Below are positions 52,310-63,510 of a DNA stretch of 64,000 bases, in pieces (positions within the stretch are counted from its first letter, which is position 1; each line of letters starts with the position of its first letter). The translations under genes were made by a program, and so were the position numbers. The notes beneath the pieces were generated by a model, which worked only from the letters and a program-made list of their open reading frames with translations, did no database searches and was not told where the DNA came from. Source of the DNA: Loripinus fragilis (Eukaryota > Mollusca > Bivalvia > Lucinida > Lucinidae); contig OZ026530.1 in NCBI GenBank assembly GCA_964019695.1, positions 33,648,690-33,712,689 on the forward strand, given 5' to 3'.

Positions 52310-52970
52310 AATGTTTTATGTCAAATATAAAAATAAATCCAATATTCAGATTTTGAAACGCGAAAATAGAATATCAAACTATATCTGACGTTCGAATTTA
52401 AAATACCGAGTATAAAAGTCAATCAACATTTTATTTTTGAATCCCTAATATCAAACTCCTTCCCGCGTTCGAATTTTTAATGACAAATAGCTTTTATCAA
52501 ATTCAATCCAAAATTCCAATTTGTTGAATCTCAAATATCAAACGCAATCTCGAATAACTCAATTCAACATTAATTGTTAATGTCGATTTTCTAATATCAA
52601 AGGGAATCTAACATTCATTATTTGACTCTCGAATATTGAATACTTGTATCAAACTAAAACCATCAGTCAAATTTCTCGAATCTCGACTATCGACTATCCA
52701 ATTCAATCCAACCTTTAAATGATGAATTACAAATATCAAACTCAAGTCCTATATTTAAAAATGGAATGTCAAATATTGAATATAAAGCTCAATCCAACAT
52801 TCAAATTTTCAACTTCATATATATCGAAAATCAAACAAAAGCCAACATTCAAATTTAATAAATATCGAATAACAACTATTATGTTCAATCAAACATTTAA
52901 CTTTTATTTTCTCGAACTTAATCCAACATACATATTTTAATATCGAATATTTTATATCAACTCAAATCTC
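52310..52970. repeat. Degenerate AT-rich tandem repeat
   Basis: The words AATATCAAACTCAATCCAAC and ATTCAAATTTT-like recur roughly every 45-55 bp with much variation (for example 52340, 52430, 52505, 52690, 52790, 52850). An old minisatellite. Any open frame here is incidental. Confidence 0.55.
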
Positions 52971-53099
52971 TAATTGCTAAGGAACAGTCTGATCAGAATT
53001 TGCACTGCTAGCCTGCCTGCTGAAAGCAAATGTATGCAGCAGACCACGATTGGCGAGTGCCTCCATGATGATACGTTGCATATCTTATGGCTGTTAGTG

Positions 53100-53190
53100 T
53101 TTTGCGGGTCTTCCTCGCGGTGCCATGGGTTGGTCTGCAATTTGTGATTGTGGTATTTTCTGATACATTTGTAATACTCACTTACTTTTT
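53100..53190 (+). repeat. Family A tail, copy 11 (short)
   Basis: CGGGTCTTCCTCGCGGTGCC, TGGTCTGCAATTTGTGATTG and the tip ATACTCACTTACTTTTT. It adjoins the terminus of pearl element E2. Confidence 0.7.
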
Positions 53191-53192
53191 AC

Positions 53193-54137
53193 CTGCGTCG
53201 CTTTAGCGAAAGTAGGTCAAGTAGTGGGTCCTATCCGTCCGTCCGTCTGTCCGTCTGTCCGTCCGTCCGTCCATTCGTCTGTTCGTCTGTCGGCAACACT
53301 TTTGGGGTGCCTAGTTTATGTAATCTGTAACTCCAACATTTTTTATTCCTTTATATTCAAATTTTGCCTAATGATTGCTTATACATTGAAGATGTGCAAC
53401 TTTTATTTTGTGTACATTTGATAAATATTTTTTTTATTTTTTACGGATGTTGAACTTAGACATTTTTTCCATGCGTAGGGGGTGTCAGGTTAGTGTAATC
53501 TGTAACTCAAATAGTTTTCATTCCTTTATATTCAAACTTTGAATAATGATTGTTCACACATTAAAGATGTGCACCTCTTATTTTGTGCACATTTGATAAA
53601 TATTTTCTCAATTTTTACGGGTGTTGAACTTAGATATGCGTAGGGGGTGTCTAGTTTATTTAATCTGTAACTCCAACGAGGGTGTCTGGTTTGTGTAATC
53701 TGTAACTTCAAAAGTTTTCATTTTTTAATATTTAAACTTTGCATAATAACCATACATACATTGAACATGTGTACCTTTTATTTTCTGCACATTTGATAAA
53801 TATTTTCACATTTTTAGGTCTGTTGAATTTAGATATTTTATCCATCCGAAATGCTTAGGGGGTGTCTGTGACTCAAGCAGTTTTCATTCCTTCATATTCA
53901 AACTTAATGTATTATGATTGCTCACATATTGAACATGTTGCACCCTATATTTTGTTCACATTTGATAATATTTTTGGGATCGTTGAACTTAGACATTATT
54001 ACGTCTAAAACCACCTTTGGGTTGCTTACGTTGTTTATTTGTGTGTAATCTGTAATTCAAACAGATTCAATTCCTTTATACTCAAACTTTGCGCAATGAT
54101 TGTTAACACATTGAAGATGTGCACTGGCGACGCAGGT
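53193..54137 (+). mobile_element. Pearl-like tandem-repeat element E2
   Basis: Starts ACCTGCGTCGCTTTAGCGAAAG (short hairpin), then AGTAGTGGGTCC and a GTCC/GTCT run (53237-53290), then about five units with TAATCTGTAACTCCAAC, CATTCCTTTATATTCAAACT, GATTGTTCACACATT and AAGATGTGCACC. It ends GTGCACTGGCGACGCAGG. These are the reverse complements of the words in E1, so E1 and E2 are the same family in opposite orientation. Non-coding. Confidence 0.75.
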
Positions 54138-54809
54138 TTAGAGCAGAGTTTTGCCGTGTTGTTATATATCATTTGATATCTGAGCTCTGGAATTTGAAGT
54201 ACGTTTAGAAGCTCAGGAGAAAAATAATTTGTTTCAACATGATATCGCTTCACGTTCATTGGTTGCAGCAGTTAATATTGCAAACACTGAGCCCAGAATG
54301 CATGCCGATAAAGATTTTTTCTATAATTCGGAGGAAATTGTATGTACTTAAAGACTTTATTCTTATACGCAGTCCAGCTATCTTGTGGGTCTATAAGTGT
54401 ACATCAGCCGCAGAGCCATCGTCCATGTTCTTTTTGTCTTGTTCGAGCGACGAAAGCTCTGCCGGTATTGCCTGGATGTGTTGGCCTTTTATATCCTACA
54501 TGGATACTTGGCTTTTCCTAAATACAGATGAATTATTTTGCATTGGGTTTCATGGGATCCTATAAGATAGGTTTATACATTTGTTTTCATTATATTCTTA
54601 ACGCCGAGAAACCATAACTACCATGCTCCCAAGGTGCCAGGACCAACCTGTGCCAGTGAGTAGCAAATGCAAATGCCTCTCTTCGATCTAAATTTCGGTA
54701 GATTGTCACGATACTTAGTGAACAGTAACAAACTCAAATCCCCACTTTTATTTAATTTGATTCTGTACGCCGAAATGAACTTTTTTTTCAATTATATCGG
54801 GCAAGTCTA
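54138..54809. other. Spacer with a weak exon-like stretch
   Basis: On the minus strand, about 54478-54387, AIPAELSSLEQDKKNMDDG with a stop soon after has the composition of a real protein tail and follows an AG. I do not recognise it and there is no second exon in view. A 108-codon plus-strand frame over the same place has no recognisable features. Confidence 0.25.
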
Positions 54810-55077
54810 TCTGGACTTATCTATTGGTGAGATGGTAGGGCCTTGATGCGTTGGCTGTTATCAGGTTCACCAGAGTTTACCTGTTGGATTATTTTGTATT
54901 GTGTTTGTTATGCTTTCGTGCGCGTCTATTTATTGATGTCTTGTGGTCACCTGCTGGAAAAGGGCTGACATATTGGCTCTCGTTTGTAATGTCTATTTGT
55001 GGTTTGACACTTTTCCATTGGTATCCAAGGTCAGGTATGGTATTTGAATGTATCGATTCCTGATCTTTGCACCCTTT
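54810..55077 (+). repeat. Family B tail, copy 4 (internal deletion)
   Basis: CTTATCTATTGGTGAGATGG, AGTTTACCTGTTGGAT, then a deletion to TTTGTTATGCTTTCGTGCGC, then GTCACCTGCTGGAAAAGGGC and the tip TTCCTGATCTTTGCACC. Confidence 0.7.
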
Positions 55078-55139
55078 CGCACTTTGATTGAACCGGTACT
55101 AGGCAATGCTTGTATCTTGTTTTAATGTCCAAATGCAAT

Positions 55140-55210
55140 GACGCAGATGAGGCTCGAACCCGCAACTCCTTGGTGTCAATTCAAGCACACTACCATTGAG
55201 CCACTGCGCT
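55140..55210 (-). tRNA. Near full-length tRNA-like sequence (UGA anticodon position)
   Basis: Minus strand, 71 nt: acceptor AGCGCAG pairs with CTGCGTC except at the first position (one wobble). Box A TGGCTCAATGGTAGTG and box B GGGTTCGAGCC are good. The anticodon stem CTTGA/CCAAG has four pairs around a seven-base loop with TGA in the anticodon position. The D stem is poor and the T stem has one mismatch and two wobbles. There is no T-run directly after it. Probably a tRNA pseudogene or tRNA-derived repeat: UGA would be serine, but the long serine variable arm is missing. Confidence 0.45.
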
Positions 55211-55217
55211 CCCCCTC

Positions 55218-55565
55218 AATCCCCTCATACAGAGTCAGGTGTCAATTTATATTGCATCGCTAGGGAACACCATTAAACAACACAAGACCCCAACCCACTG
55301 TGCAAGACCACAGAGTCCATCTTGCAGGATACAGCACACAGCCATCGAGGAAATTGCATTTTTCCGTCTAATCACTCATATCTCGGAAATGCATTACTTA
55401 TCCAAAATGTCATGATCACAATAAATAGATTGTTTGCACAAGAATTTGCATAGATAGATTTGGCTTTTTGCCAGGCGAGGTTCTGACGACCTTGTTTACG
55501 ACTGGATCTAATTTTGACACGTAGTTAGCTTAATTGATCACTTATGCTTGAATAAGCAGAAACAT
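55218..55565. other. Spacer
   Basis: No supported feature. Confidence 0.35.
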
Positions 55566-55832
55566 GCAGAGTATGGAAAGCCCTTCAGTAAAATATTTTT
55601 ACTGACCGTTCCAAGGCTATGTATCATTTGTGTTAATTTATGTCTAGTGTGTTTCATACATTCGCGGCTGTTCATTACTGCCTTATGGTCACCTGCTGTG
55701 AAAGGGTTGACCTCTTGGCTATCGTTTGTGATGTCTAATTGTGTTTTGTCAATTTCCTTTGTAGTATTCTGGGCCAGGTGTGGTTATTGATTGTATCGAT
55801 TCCTGATCTTTGCCACCTTTCTTGCTTTTATT
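55566..55832 (+). repeat. Family B tail, copy 5
   Basis: AAGCCCTTCAGTAAAATATT, CACCTGCTGTGAAAGGGTTG, TTCTGGGCCAGGTGTGG and the tip CGATTCCTGATCTTTGCC. 5'-truncated; same direction as copy 4, 490 bp away. Confidence 0.7.
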
Positions 55833-55946
55833 CAAACAACGGGTTTCAATATGATCCTCATTATAAATCAAAGATGTTGTTCTCAATTACGCCAAAGATA
55901 CTCACATATTTAGTTACCCCCAGGTTACTTTCGTCTAGTCATGAGA

Positions 55947-55965
55947 TAGATAGATAGATAGATAA
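55947..55965. repeat. Short (TAGA)n microsatellite
   Basis: GATAGATAGATAGATAGATA, about five units. Confidence 0.9.
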
Positions 55966-56885
55966 ATATAGTTTATTTGAAAATTCCAACAGGCAAAAAT
56001 GCCCATGAGGATACAACATGTATACATATACATGGCAAAGAACAGTGTTGTACATAAGCAGTTTACAATGATTGTCAATGATTCAACAAGGTTATCCGAT
56101 TTGTGGTGGGAGTGTGGAGAAGTTGTGAACAGTACTGATTAGATCAATCAATGTTTTATATAAACTGGTAGTGTTTAAGAAACATATTATTTAACATTTG
56201 ATTACATACAAAATTAATAAATAAATACATTTAGGAGAGTGTTAAAGCTTCTGACTGTGTTATTTGAGAAAAGAACCAAAGTTCTTCATTCAGCAATGAA
56301 GAACGTAGGTATTTTTGCCAAATAGTCAATTACAAAACAGTGAAAACATTAGCATTCCCCATGCGTCATCTTCTAGCGAAATCGAAAAAGAAGACTGACT
56401 TTGGGGCATACGTTCGATTTTTTATAAGTTCAAACTTGTGCCGGAAAACCTGCATCTAAAATTACGTGGACATTTCTGATGTTATATATAGATTTAGTAC
56501 ACATTCTATAAATAGTTCCAGATGCGGTCACTAAACTGTCATGGCCGAAAAACATGTTAAACCTGTTTGAGTTCATTCTTTTGCGGAATTATATTGTATG
56601 CAGCCGTTTTACACATCTGCAGCATTGCAGAACAAGGTATCGTTGTTTTCTTATTTTAATGAATGGAAGAAACCGCTAATCTTGTGCATTGTGTTAAAGA
56701 ACTCCTGAGAACTCCTGCATTAGCGATTTTCCTTGATATTTTAATGACAAAGGGACTGTACTTTACATGAAGCGGCAACAAAGACGTAGGTTTTGTGATG
56801 ACTCGGCTCACAATTCAGGTGAGTTGCAGGTTAACAGTATTAGGCGCACACAGAGGATGCGGTGCGATCTGCGTGTAGTTACTGT
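55966..56885. other. Spacer
   Basis: AT-rich sequence without supported features. Confidence 0.4.
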
Positions 56886-57155
56886 TTAAAGAGACTTAGT
56901 CTGCAACTATGAACATTTTTCGATACTTTTATTTTTTTTGTTTTTAAATCATTTGTTAAAGTTATGTTTTCACAATAAATCTGTTCACTATAGCTGAAAA
57001 CTGCACGTAAAAGTGAATTTATCTTATGAAACAGGTGTGTTTTTCTCTAGTTGGTAATTATTTGCGTCCCTCCAATAATTACAGACAGTTTATTTTAACA
57101 TAAATGCGGTTGTTTTGATACTGATAATTTGTTACGATTTACTATGCAGCTTTAA
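56886..57155. mobile_element. MITE with TTAA target duplication, copy 2
   Basis: TTAA at 56886-56889 and 57152-57155. The right inverse end TACTATGCAGCT matches copy 1; the left end is worn. The interior shares GGTAATTATTTGCGTCCCTC and TCACAATAAATCTGTTCACT with 29958-30330 in reverse orientation, minus about 100 bp. Confidence 0.8.
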
Positions 57156-57865
57156 AAGAAGCACATTACACTAAAGCACGCGTATTTTTCCTGTGAACTC
57201 GCGTTTTGTTTGCGTTTCAAACGCGTTGCACGTGCGTTGAGTTTCAACTGCATATAAAACGCAAATCAACGTATTTCGAAACTCATGAATATTCATTAAA
57301 CGACCTCCAATGCATTTCAACGATAAAATATGCGTTTGTTTTCCTTAGCTGTAAAAACGCAGTGGTGTGTAAATCAACCAAAATTAGTTAACTTTGCACG
57401 ATGTTTACATTGTTATGTTCCAACTTCACTTTGATTTTTTTCTGGTAAAATTGTCTTGTCAAGCTCAATTCCCGTTTCCTTTCAGCTTTATTTACTCAAG
57501 TTCAATTAAATATCTAATCCTTACCCATTCACTGCTTCTATTTATCCATATTTTCACTCGATAATCGCGATATATCAGCAGAAATTGCCCAGATGAGGTT
57601 ACTCAGGGCTGAAAAATGAAAATATCACATGATTTCAAATCAAAAACAGTTTCTTTTTGTGCCCAAATTTAAGAACGAAAAATTCTTAAAACAACTATAA
57701 AGCATATGAATTGAAAACATGCCGCACTGCATTCAATTAACTTACTGGGGATTCGCATCAGACAATTTTGAACTCTACGATTGAATCAGCTTGAACAAAC
57801 AAAAACTACAGGATAGGAACTTTTTTTTCTCAGACAGGACAATTTCAAGTGGTCAGGCTTCACCT
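57156..57865. other. Spacer with a CG-rich patch
   Basis: 57180-57360 repeats ACGCG/GCGTTT words (CGCGTTTTGTTTGCGTTTC, AAACGCGTTGCACGTGCG). The remainder is AT-rich. No gene supported. Confidence 0.4.
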
Positions 57866-58525
57866 GATCAGAAATACCACATTTATTAACTGCAGACAAA
57901 CCCATGGGGCTGCGAGAAAGAGCCACACAACAATCACTAGACACCAGCAAGAGAAACTAGCCCCCTTTTCCCTATCAAGATGATTGCAAAACCAGAACGG
58001 ACATAAAGCAACGTACAACAAAACATATAACAAGTACAGACTCCCATAATAAACAGAGAATCAACAACAACATAACCACCGCCTCAGAACGGACAGCAGC
58101 CTAAGCCACCAGGGGCTTAAATGCATTTTACTGGTACCCAATCTTCACCCTAGATTATGCTGTTGTTGAAGTACTAGAAATGTTCAGCTCGCATGGAGGC
58201 TTTCTAACTATTGCAATGTATCATCATGGAGAAACACACTGATCAAATGAACACACTATGATGAAACAAAGAAAAGGGCTCACAACTCACAGATAGCCAG
58301 AGCTAAAGAAAACCCCAGTTGAGCCACGGTAGGCCCAGCTGCAGATAAGCATCAGGCACCAACCAATAGATAAAAGATTTACGTCAGAGCCATCATAGAG
58401 TCTGAGGCATGACCCACCGTCGTACAATTAAAGGGGTAACCATAGCTATTAACCGTGCTTGGGTTTAAAACCAGGCATACAGACTGTCGCATGACATTCA
58501 AGTTATATCCAACCTTAATTACCTA
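57866..58525 (-). repeat. Family A tail, copy 12 (longest)
   Basis: Begins CCTGATCAGAAATACCAC just inside the tip and runs 660 bp through every landmark (CTGCAGACAAACCCATGG, CCACCGCCTCAGAACGGACA, CACCCTAGATTATGCTGTTG, GAGCCACGGTAGGCCCAGCT, GTCGTACAATTAAAGGGG) to the end of the reverse-transcriptase region near ATGACATTCAAGTTATATCC. The best reference for a family A consensus in this window. Confidence 0.78.
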
Positions 58526-60129
58526 GGCAGATAAGAGCCAAAATTGTGCTATTCCTGATACAAGCATAAAACTTTCCACACTTTCCAAACTTGTTAAGGC
58601 TAGTGAGCTGATTATTTTTAGATGTGGAACCACTTCGACAAATTTCCATTGCACATGCGCAAGGCAAAACTCACTTCCGCTATAGAAAAGTTGGTCTTAC
58701 TGGACGATACAGAGCATGTGTGTTTAACACGATAAAAAATCGACCCGCTATATCTCTAGATCACCTAAAAGACATAGACAAATACCTTTTGAAATAGTTT
58801 TTTATAATTACGCATGCGCAAACTAACAAAAACTTTTGGTTATCTCGATAACGGTGTCAAAATGGTAGAAACCAGTGAATAAATGGAATACTTTCCATAA
58901 TAACATGAAGATAGGCGCTCTCAGCAGCTTAATCTTAGAGCTTCGGCTTTAAGTATACACTAGGTATTAACCTTGTACTACTCTGTACTCTTTATTATCT
59001 GTTGTATGGCATTCAACGATTATTCATTTTTACTAGAAGTAACTTTTCTTTTTAGAAAAGTTAATAGTCATCGAAAAATTCCTTCAAATTAATTGTTAAA
59101 ATTTAACAATGAAAACGGAAGTTTGGAATAGTCGTGAAAGATTTACCGCTGCAGAATAGATCGACTGATCGAGTTCTGTTGGGTTTTGTCTACCATGTTC
59201 TGATAGAATTTAACGTGTGCTACTGATGATTTTCAGAATTCTCCAAAAATGTCATTTTTTCCATTTTTTAAAGATGCGTTAATAATCTGCTGTATATCAA
59301 ATTTCAAAAGTTTGATTTTTTAAAGTCACCTGATCCAGTTCGTACAAACTTGCACTTCAATTTGATAAAAATGCACCCCAAAATACTTGTTCACCAAAAT
59401 CGTTGATTTTTACATTTTTGAACCCAAAAATGAAAATGGATAAAAAATATCCTGGAACACTTATAAACTTTGGTCCATTGCAATGCTCATTATAAGGTTT
59501 AAATTTAGTTAATATTATTACATGTAGTGCCTTAGTCATAAAGAAATGAGTTTATAAACTGTTCATTTATAAGTTTGCTTAAGTATATCTTTTGACTGGG
59601 AAATAAATGTGATTCTGCAAAACCATGTATCCATTAATTTTGCTGCGCATCCGTTCACGCTTAAGAACCTCTCTACTAGTACAGTGCAGTCATCATGGGT
59701 CGGTTGCAGTCAATGAGGGCACACACTATTTTGGTTTACTATGATCTATTCTATTCTTTACAGCTTTCTACACATGTTTAAAGCTTGACAACACCGTGCA
59801 TCATATTCAGCACACTTTTGGTTTAAAATGATATAATGAACCTTGGTACCTAGAGGGTGCATCCAACTCCTTAATTAGGCCACTTATTTCATTTAACCTA
59901 ACAGTCGGGGAACCAAGGCAGAAAAAATGTTAACCCTTGCACCCAAAAGGTATATAGCTGGATTGTGTTTGGCTGCACAGGCAATTCTATTGGTGTATCT
60001 GAAACCACTGTATAGCAGACTCGACTTGCATTACGCCACAGCAATCCATTTTCTACGGACGCCCAGCAAGAACACGCGAAAATATTATTTTTCAAAACGT
60101 CATATATTTTTATCAAAAAAGACCAGGAC
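58526..60129. other. AT-rich spacer
   Basis: 1.6 kb without a recognisable repeat or gene. Confidence 0.4.
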
Positions 60130-60131
60130 TA

Positions 60132-61458
60132 CGAGGGCGGGATCAACTTTAATGCAACCAATGATGTGTAATGACAACTAAAGGTGGGATTGCATTTTTG
60201 TTTACTTCAAATTGTCAAAATACCATCCCCTCACAGATGCACAAATTTTCAAACTTTTAATCCAGTCCTTGAAGACTTTCTCATAGTCTTTTTGGGGTAT
60301 ACCTCTAAGGAGGTTGCACCATTACTTACTTTTAATATGGAGACACCTAACTTTTTGCGGGTGGTATATTTCTGCCAGCAAGATTTTTCTTCAGACGAGG
60401 GAAGAGAAAAAATCACAGGGGACTAGATCAGGGGAATAGGGTGAATGTTCTAGGACATAGACCTCCTGTTCTTTCCTAAAACGACGCCACACTTCCGGCC
60501 TTGTGACTTGAGGCATTGTCATGTTACAAATAAGTACCACAGATGCCTAACTTCGGTTAACATTTCTGGTAGAATTTGACAAATTTTCTAAGAGCTTTGT
60601 TCCTGTAAAACCTTGTATTCATTGACTTGCCTTTGGGTATAGAGACTTGTATTGCTAGTCTGTTAGGTGTGAAAAATATGGCATACATAACCTTTTTTTT
60701 ACACAGGTAATCCTTTTGGCAATACAAGGCCTTCTTGCATTTTGGTAAGCCATACTCGATTACTTATTTTTCGATGCGGTTCGAAATAGTGCATCCAAGA
60801 CTCATCATATGCTACTACATTCATATATAATTTCTGATCATATCTTGGAAACCATTTTAACAGTTTGCGCGCCGTCCTAACATGCAATGTGGGGCCCACC
60901 AAGTGCTTTCCTTCATTTTCAAAATATTTCGCCAAAAGCGCCGTGCAAATGCTTTTGAAATGCCAACCATGTCCGCAATCTGCTGAGAAGTATATCTTTG
61001 CGTCTGATTTTACTATATAATTTTTTATAACAATCTTTGGACTACTTGCAGATTTAGATATACAATATTTTGGAGCACTAGTAACAAACCCTACGCCTGC
61101 ACCGACCTGTCCCTAATCTGTCTGCAAACTGTGGAAAATGACATTGAATTACTTACATAAACAGTACATATGTCAGCATAAATGTTTGTTGAACCTCTGC
61201 TAAGTAATGCGCGAGTCTTAATGTCAGCCCTGATTTTGATCTCATTTTCAACGCTTCTCACAACCATTTTGCTTAACCGCCTATGAGTAGGGTTTGTGCA
61301 AAAGTAAATTTCACGAGAGATATTGTGTCTACATGTGCAGTTGATACATCGATTGAAAGGTGAGAGAATGGAGAACACATACAAGGCGTGGGTTTTCTCT
61401 TCCCGCCAACAGTTGCGGTGAAAATTAGCCAGTGGCATTACTTTTGATCCCATCCTCG
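60132..61458 (-). mobile_element. Full-length but inactive mariner transposon
   Basis: Ends CGAGGGCGGGATCAACTTTA (60132-60151) and inverse ...GATCCCATCCTCG (61446-61458), with TA on both sides (60130-60131, 61459-61460). Length 1327 bp is normal for mariner. It holds a single transposase pseudogene on the minus strand. A long AT microsatellite starts 16 bp beyond its right end. Confidence 0.85.
60380..61267 (-). pseudogene. Mariner transposase, multiply frameshifted
   Basis: Mariner transposase cuts and pastes its element at TA sites with a DD34D catalytic core. The start at 61267 gives MVVRSVENEIKIRADIKTRA, then GSTNIYADICTVY and SMSFSTVCR, an N-terminal helix-turn-helix region, ending in a premature stop at 61091. 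The middle frame gives VGPTLHVRTARKLLKWFPRY and YDESWMHYFEPHRKISNRVW; the first catalytic D is at 60804-60806. A third block has HDNAS (second D, 60518-60520), about 95 codons on as expected. A shift follows, then RPEVWRRF and VLEHSPYSPDLVPCDFF (third D, 60427-60429). The second-to-third spacing is 91 nt instead of 105, so about 14 nt have been lost. All three aspartates are visible but the protein cannot be made. Confidence 0.85.
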
Positions 61459-61470
61459 TAAAACAAATTG

Positions 61471-62324
<854 letters not shown>

Positions 62325-63076
62325 ATGTAAGGGTGCAAAGACCAGGAATCGATACAATCAAGTACCACACCTGACCCAGGATACCAATGGGAAAGTGACA
62401 AACTAACAGTTAGACACCACGAACGAGAGCCAAGAGGTCAGCCCTTTCCCTTCAGGTGACCACAAGACACATATAAACAGACGCGCACAAAGACATAGCA
62501 AATACAAGACAGAACAAAAACATAAAAGATCCACAAAAGAAGTACCGCCTAGGAACGGTCAGTAAAATATTTTACTGGAGGGCTTAAACCGGTTTAACGG
62601 CGCCAACCTAACCCTTAATTCAGATGTGGATCAAGACACATAGATATTTGGTTTGCATGAAAGACCCCTAACGTATCAATGCATCATCTCCTAAAACATG
62701 TAAATAAAGAAATAACAAGGAGATAAAGCAAAGATAAGGACTCAACAGTAAATAAAACTAAATACTGGAGCAAAAGAAATCCAACAGGTAAACCCCGGTG
62801 GGCCCAGCAATCAGCCAAAGCATCAGGCCCCAACCATCTCATCAATAGATAAGTCTTTAATTCGGAACCATCATACAGTCTGAAGTCCGACCCACCAGCG
62901 TGATATTAAAGAAGAAAGCATAGTTGCCAACCATGATTGGGTTGACCACCAAGCATGCAGTCTGTTGCAATACATCAATGTTATAGCCAATCTTTTTATA
63001 ATGGGAAATTATTTTAATGAACTGCGCTGAAAAATTATTAGAGCCAACAATCTTCTTCAATTTATACACTTTATAT
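62325..63076 (-). repeat. Family B tail, copy 6, with reverse-transcriptase end
   Basis: Starts at the tip (GTATGTAAGGGTGCAAAGAC) and is well preserved through GCCCTTTCCCTTCAGGTGAC, TATTTTACTGGAGGGCTTAA and CAACAGGTAAACCCCGGTGG. At 63076-62860 the minus strand encodes VYKLKKIVGSNNFSAQFIKI, then SHYKKIGYN, QQTACLVVNPIMVGNYAF and VGRTSDCMM, the reverse-transcriptase C-terminus. 5'-truncated at about 63076. Confidence 0.8.
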
Positions 63077-63189
63077 TGATGCACACATGGCTGCCCATCC
63101 TTTTTGGGGATGGATGCTGGCATCCGGACTCAGCCCGTATGAAAATACCCACTTGGTTTCCAGGTGGAAAAGGCACGTACTTCTGTAGC

Positions 63190-63510
63190 ATATTACGCCT
63201 GTATTCCTTCCAGATTTTTACTAATATACAGTACAAGCGGATTTTTATTTTTAGTAACAGATCAAAGGAATTCCAAGCGTATTCCCAGACGAAATATTTA
63301 AATTAGTCCGGCCAATATGCAAATTGAGAATAATTCCTGGCGTGTTGGAAAATATTCCAGGCGGATTCCTTGCATATAATTGTAAGGTATTTTCAGATAA
63401 TCCGGCCGTACTTTTAAAAATCCAGGCGTCATTATAGAATAGTCCGCCTGGATTTTTTTTAAAAATCCAAGCGTACTTTATACATAAAATACGGGCGTAC
63501 TTTTTTTCAC
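63190..63510. repeat. Array of short TCC-GGCG words
   Basis: Variants of ATTCCAGGCGGATTCC, TCCGGCCGTACTTTT, AATCCAGGCGTCA and AATCCAAGCGTACTTT recur about every 30-45 bp, roughly ten times, in AT-rich surroundings. It could be a degenerate minisatellite. Confidence 0.5.

Noticed and set aside
54239..54565. 108-codon plus-strand frame
   Set aside because: No recognisable domain, composition not protein-like; overlaps a better minus-strand reading.
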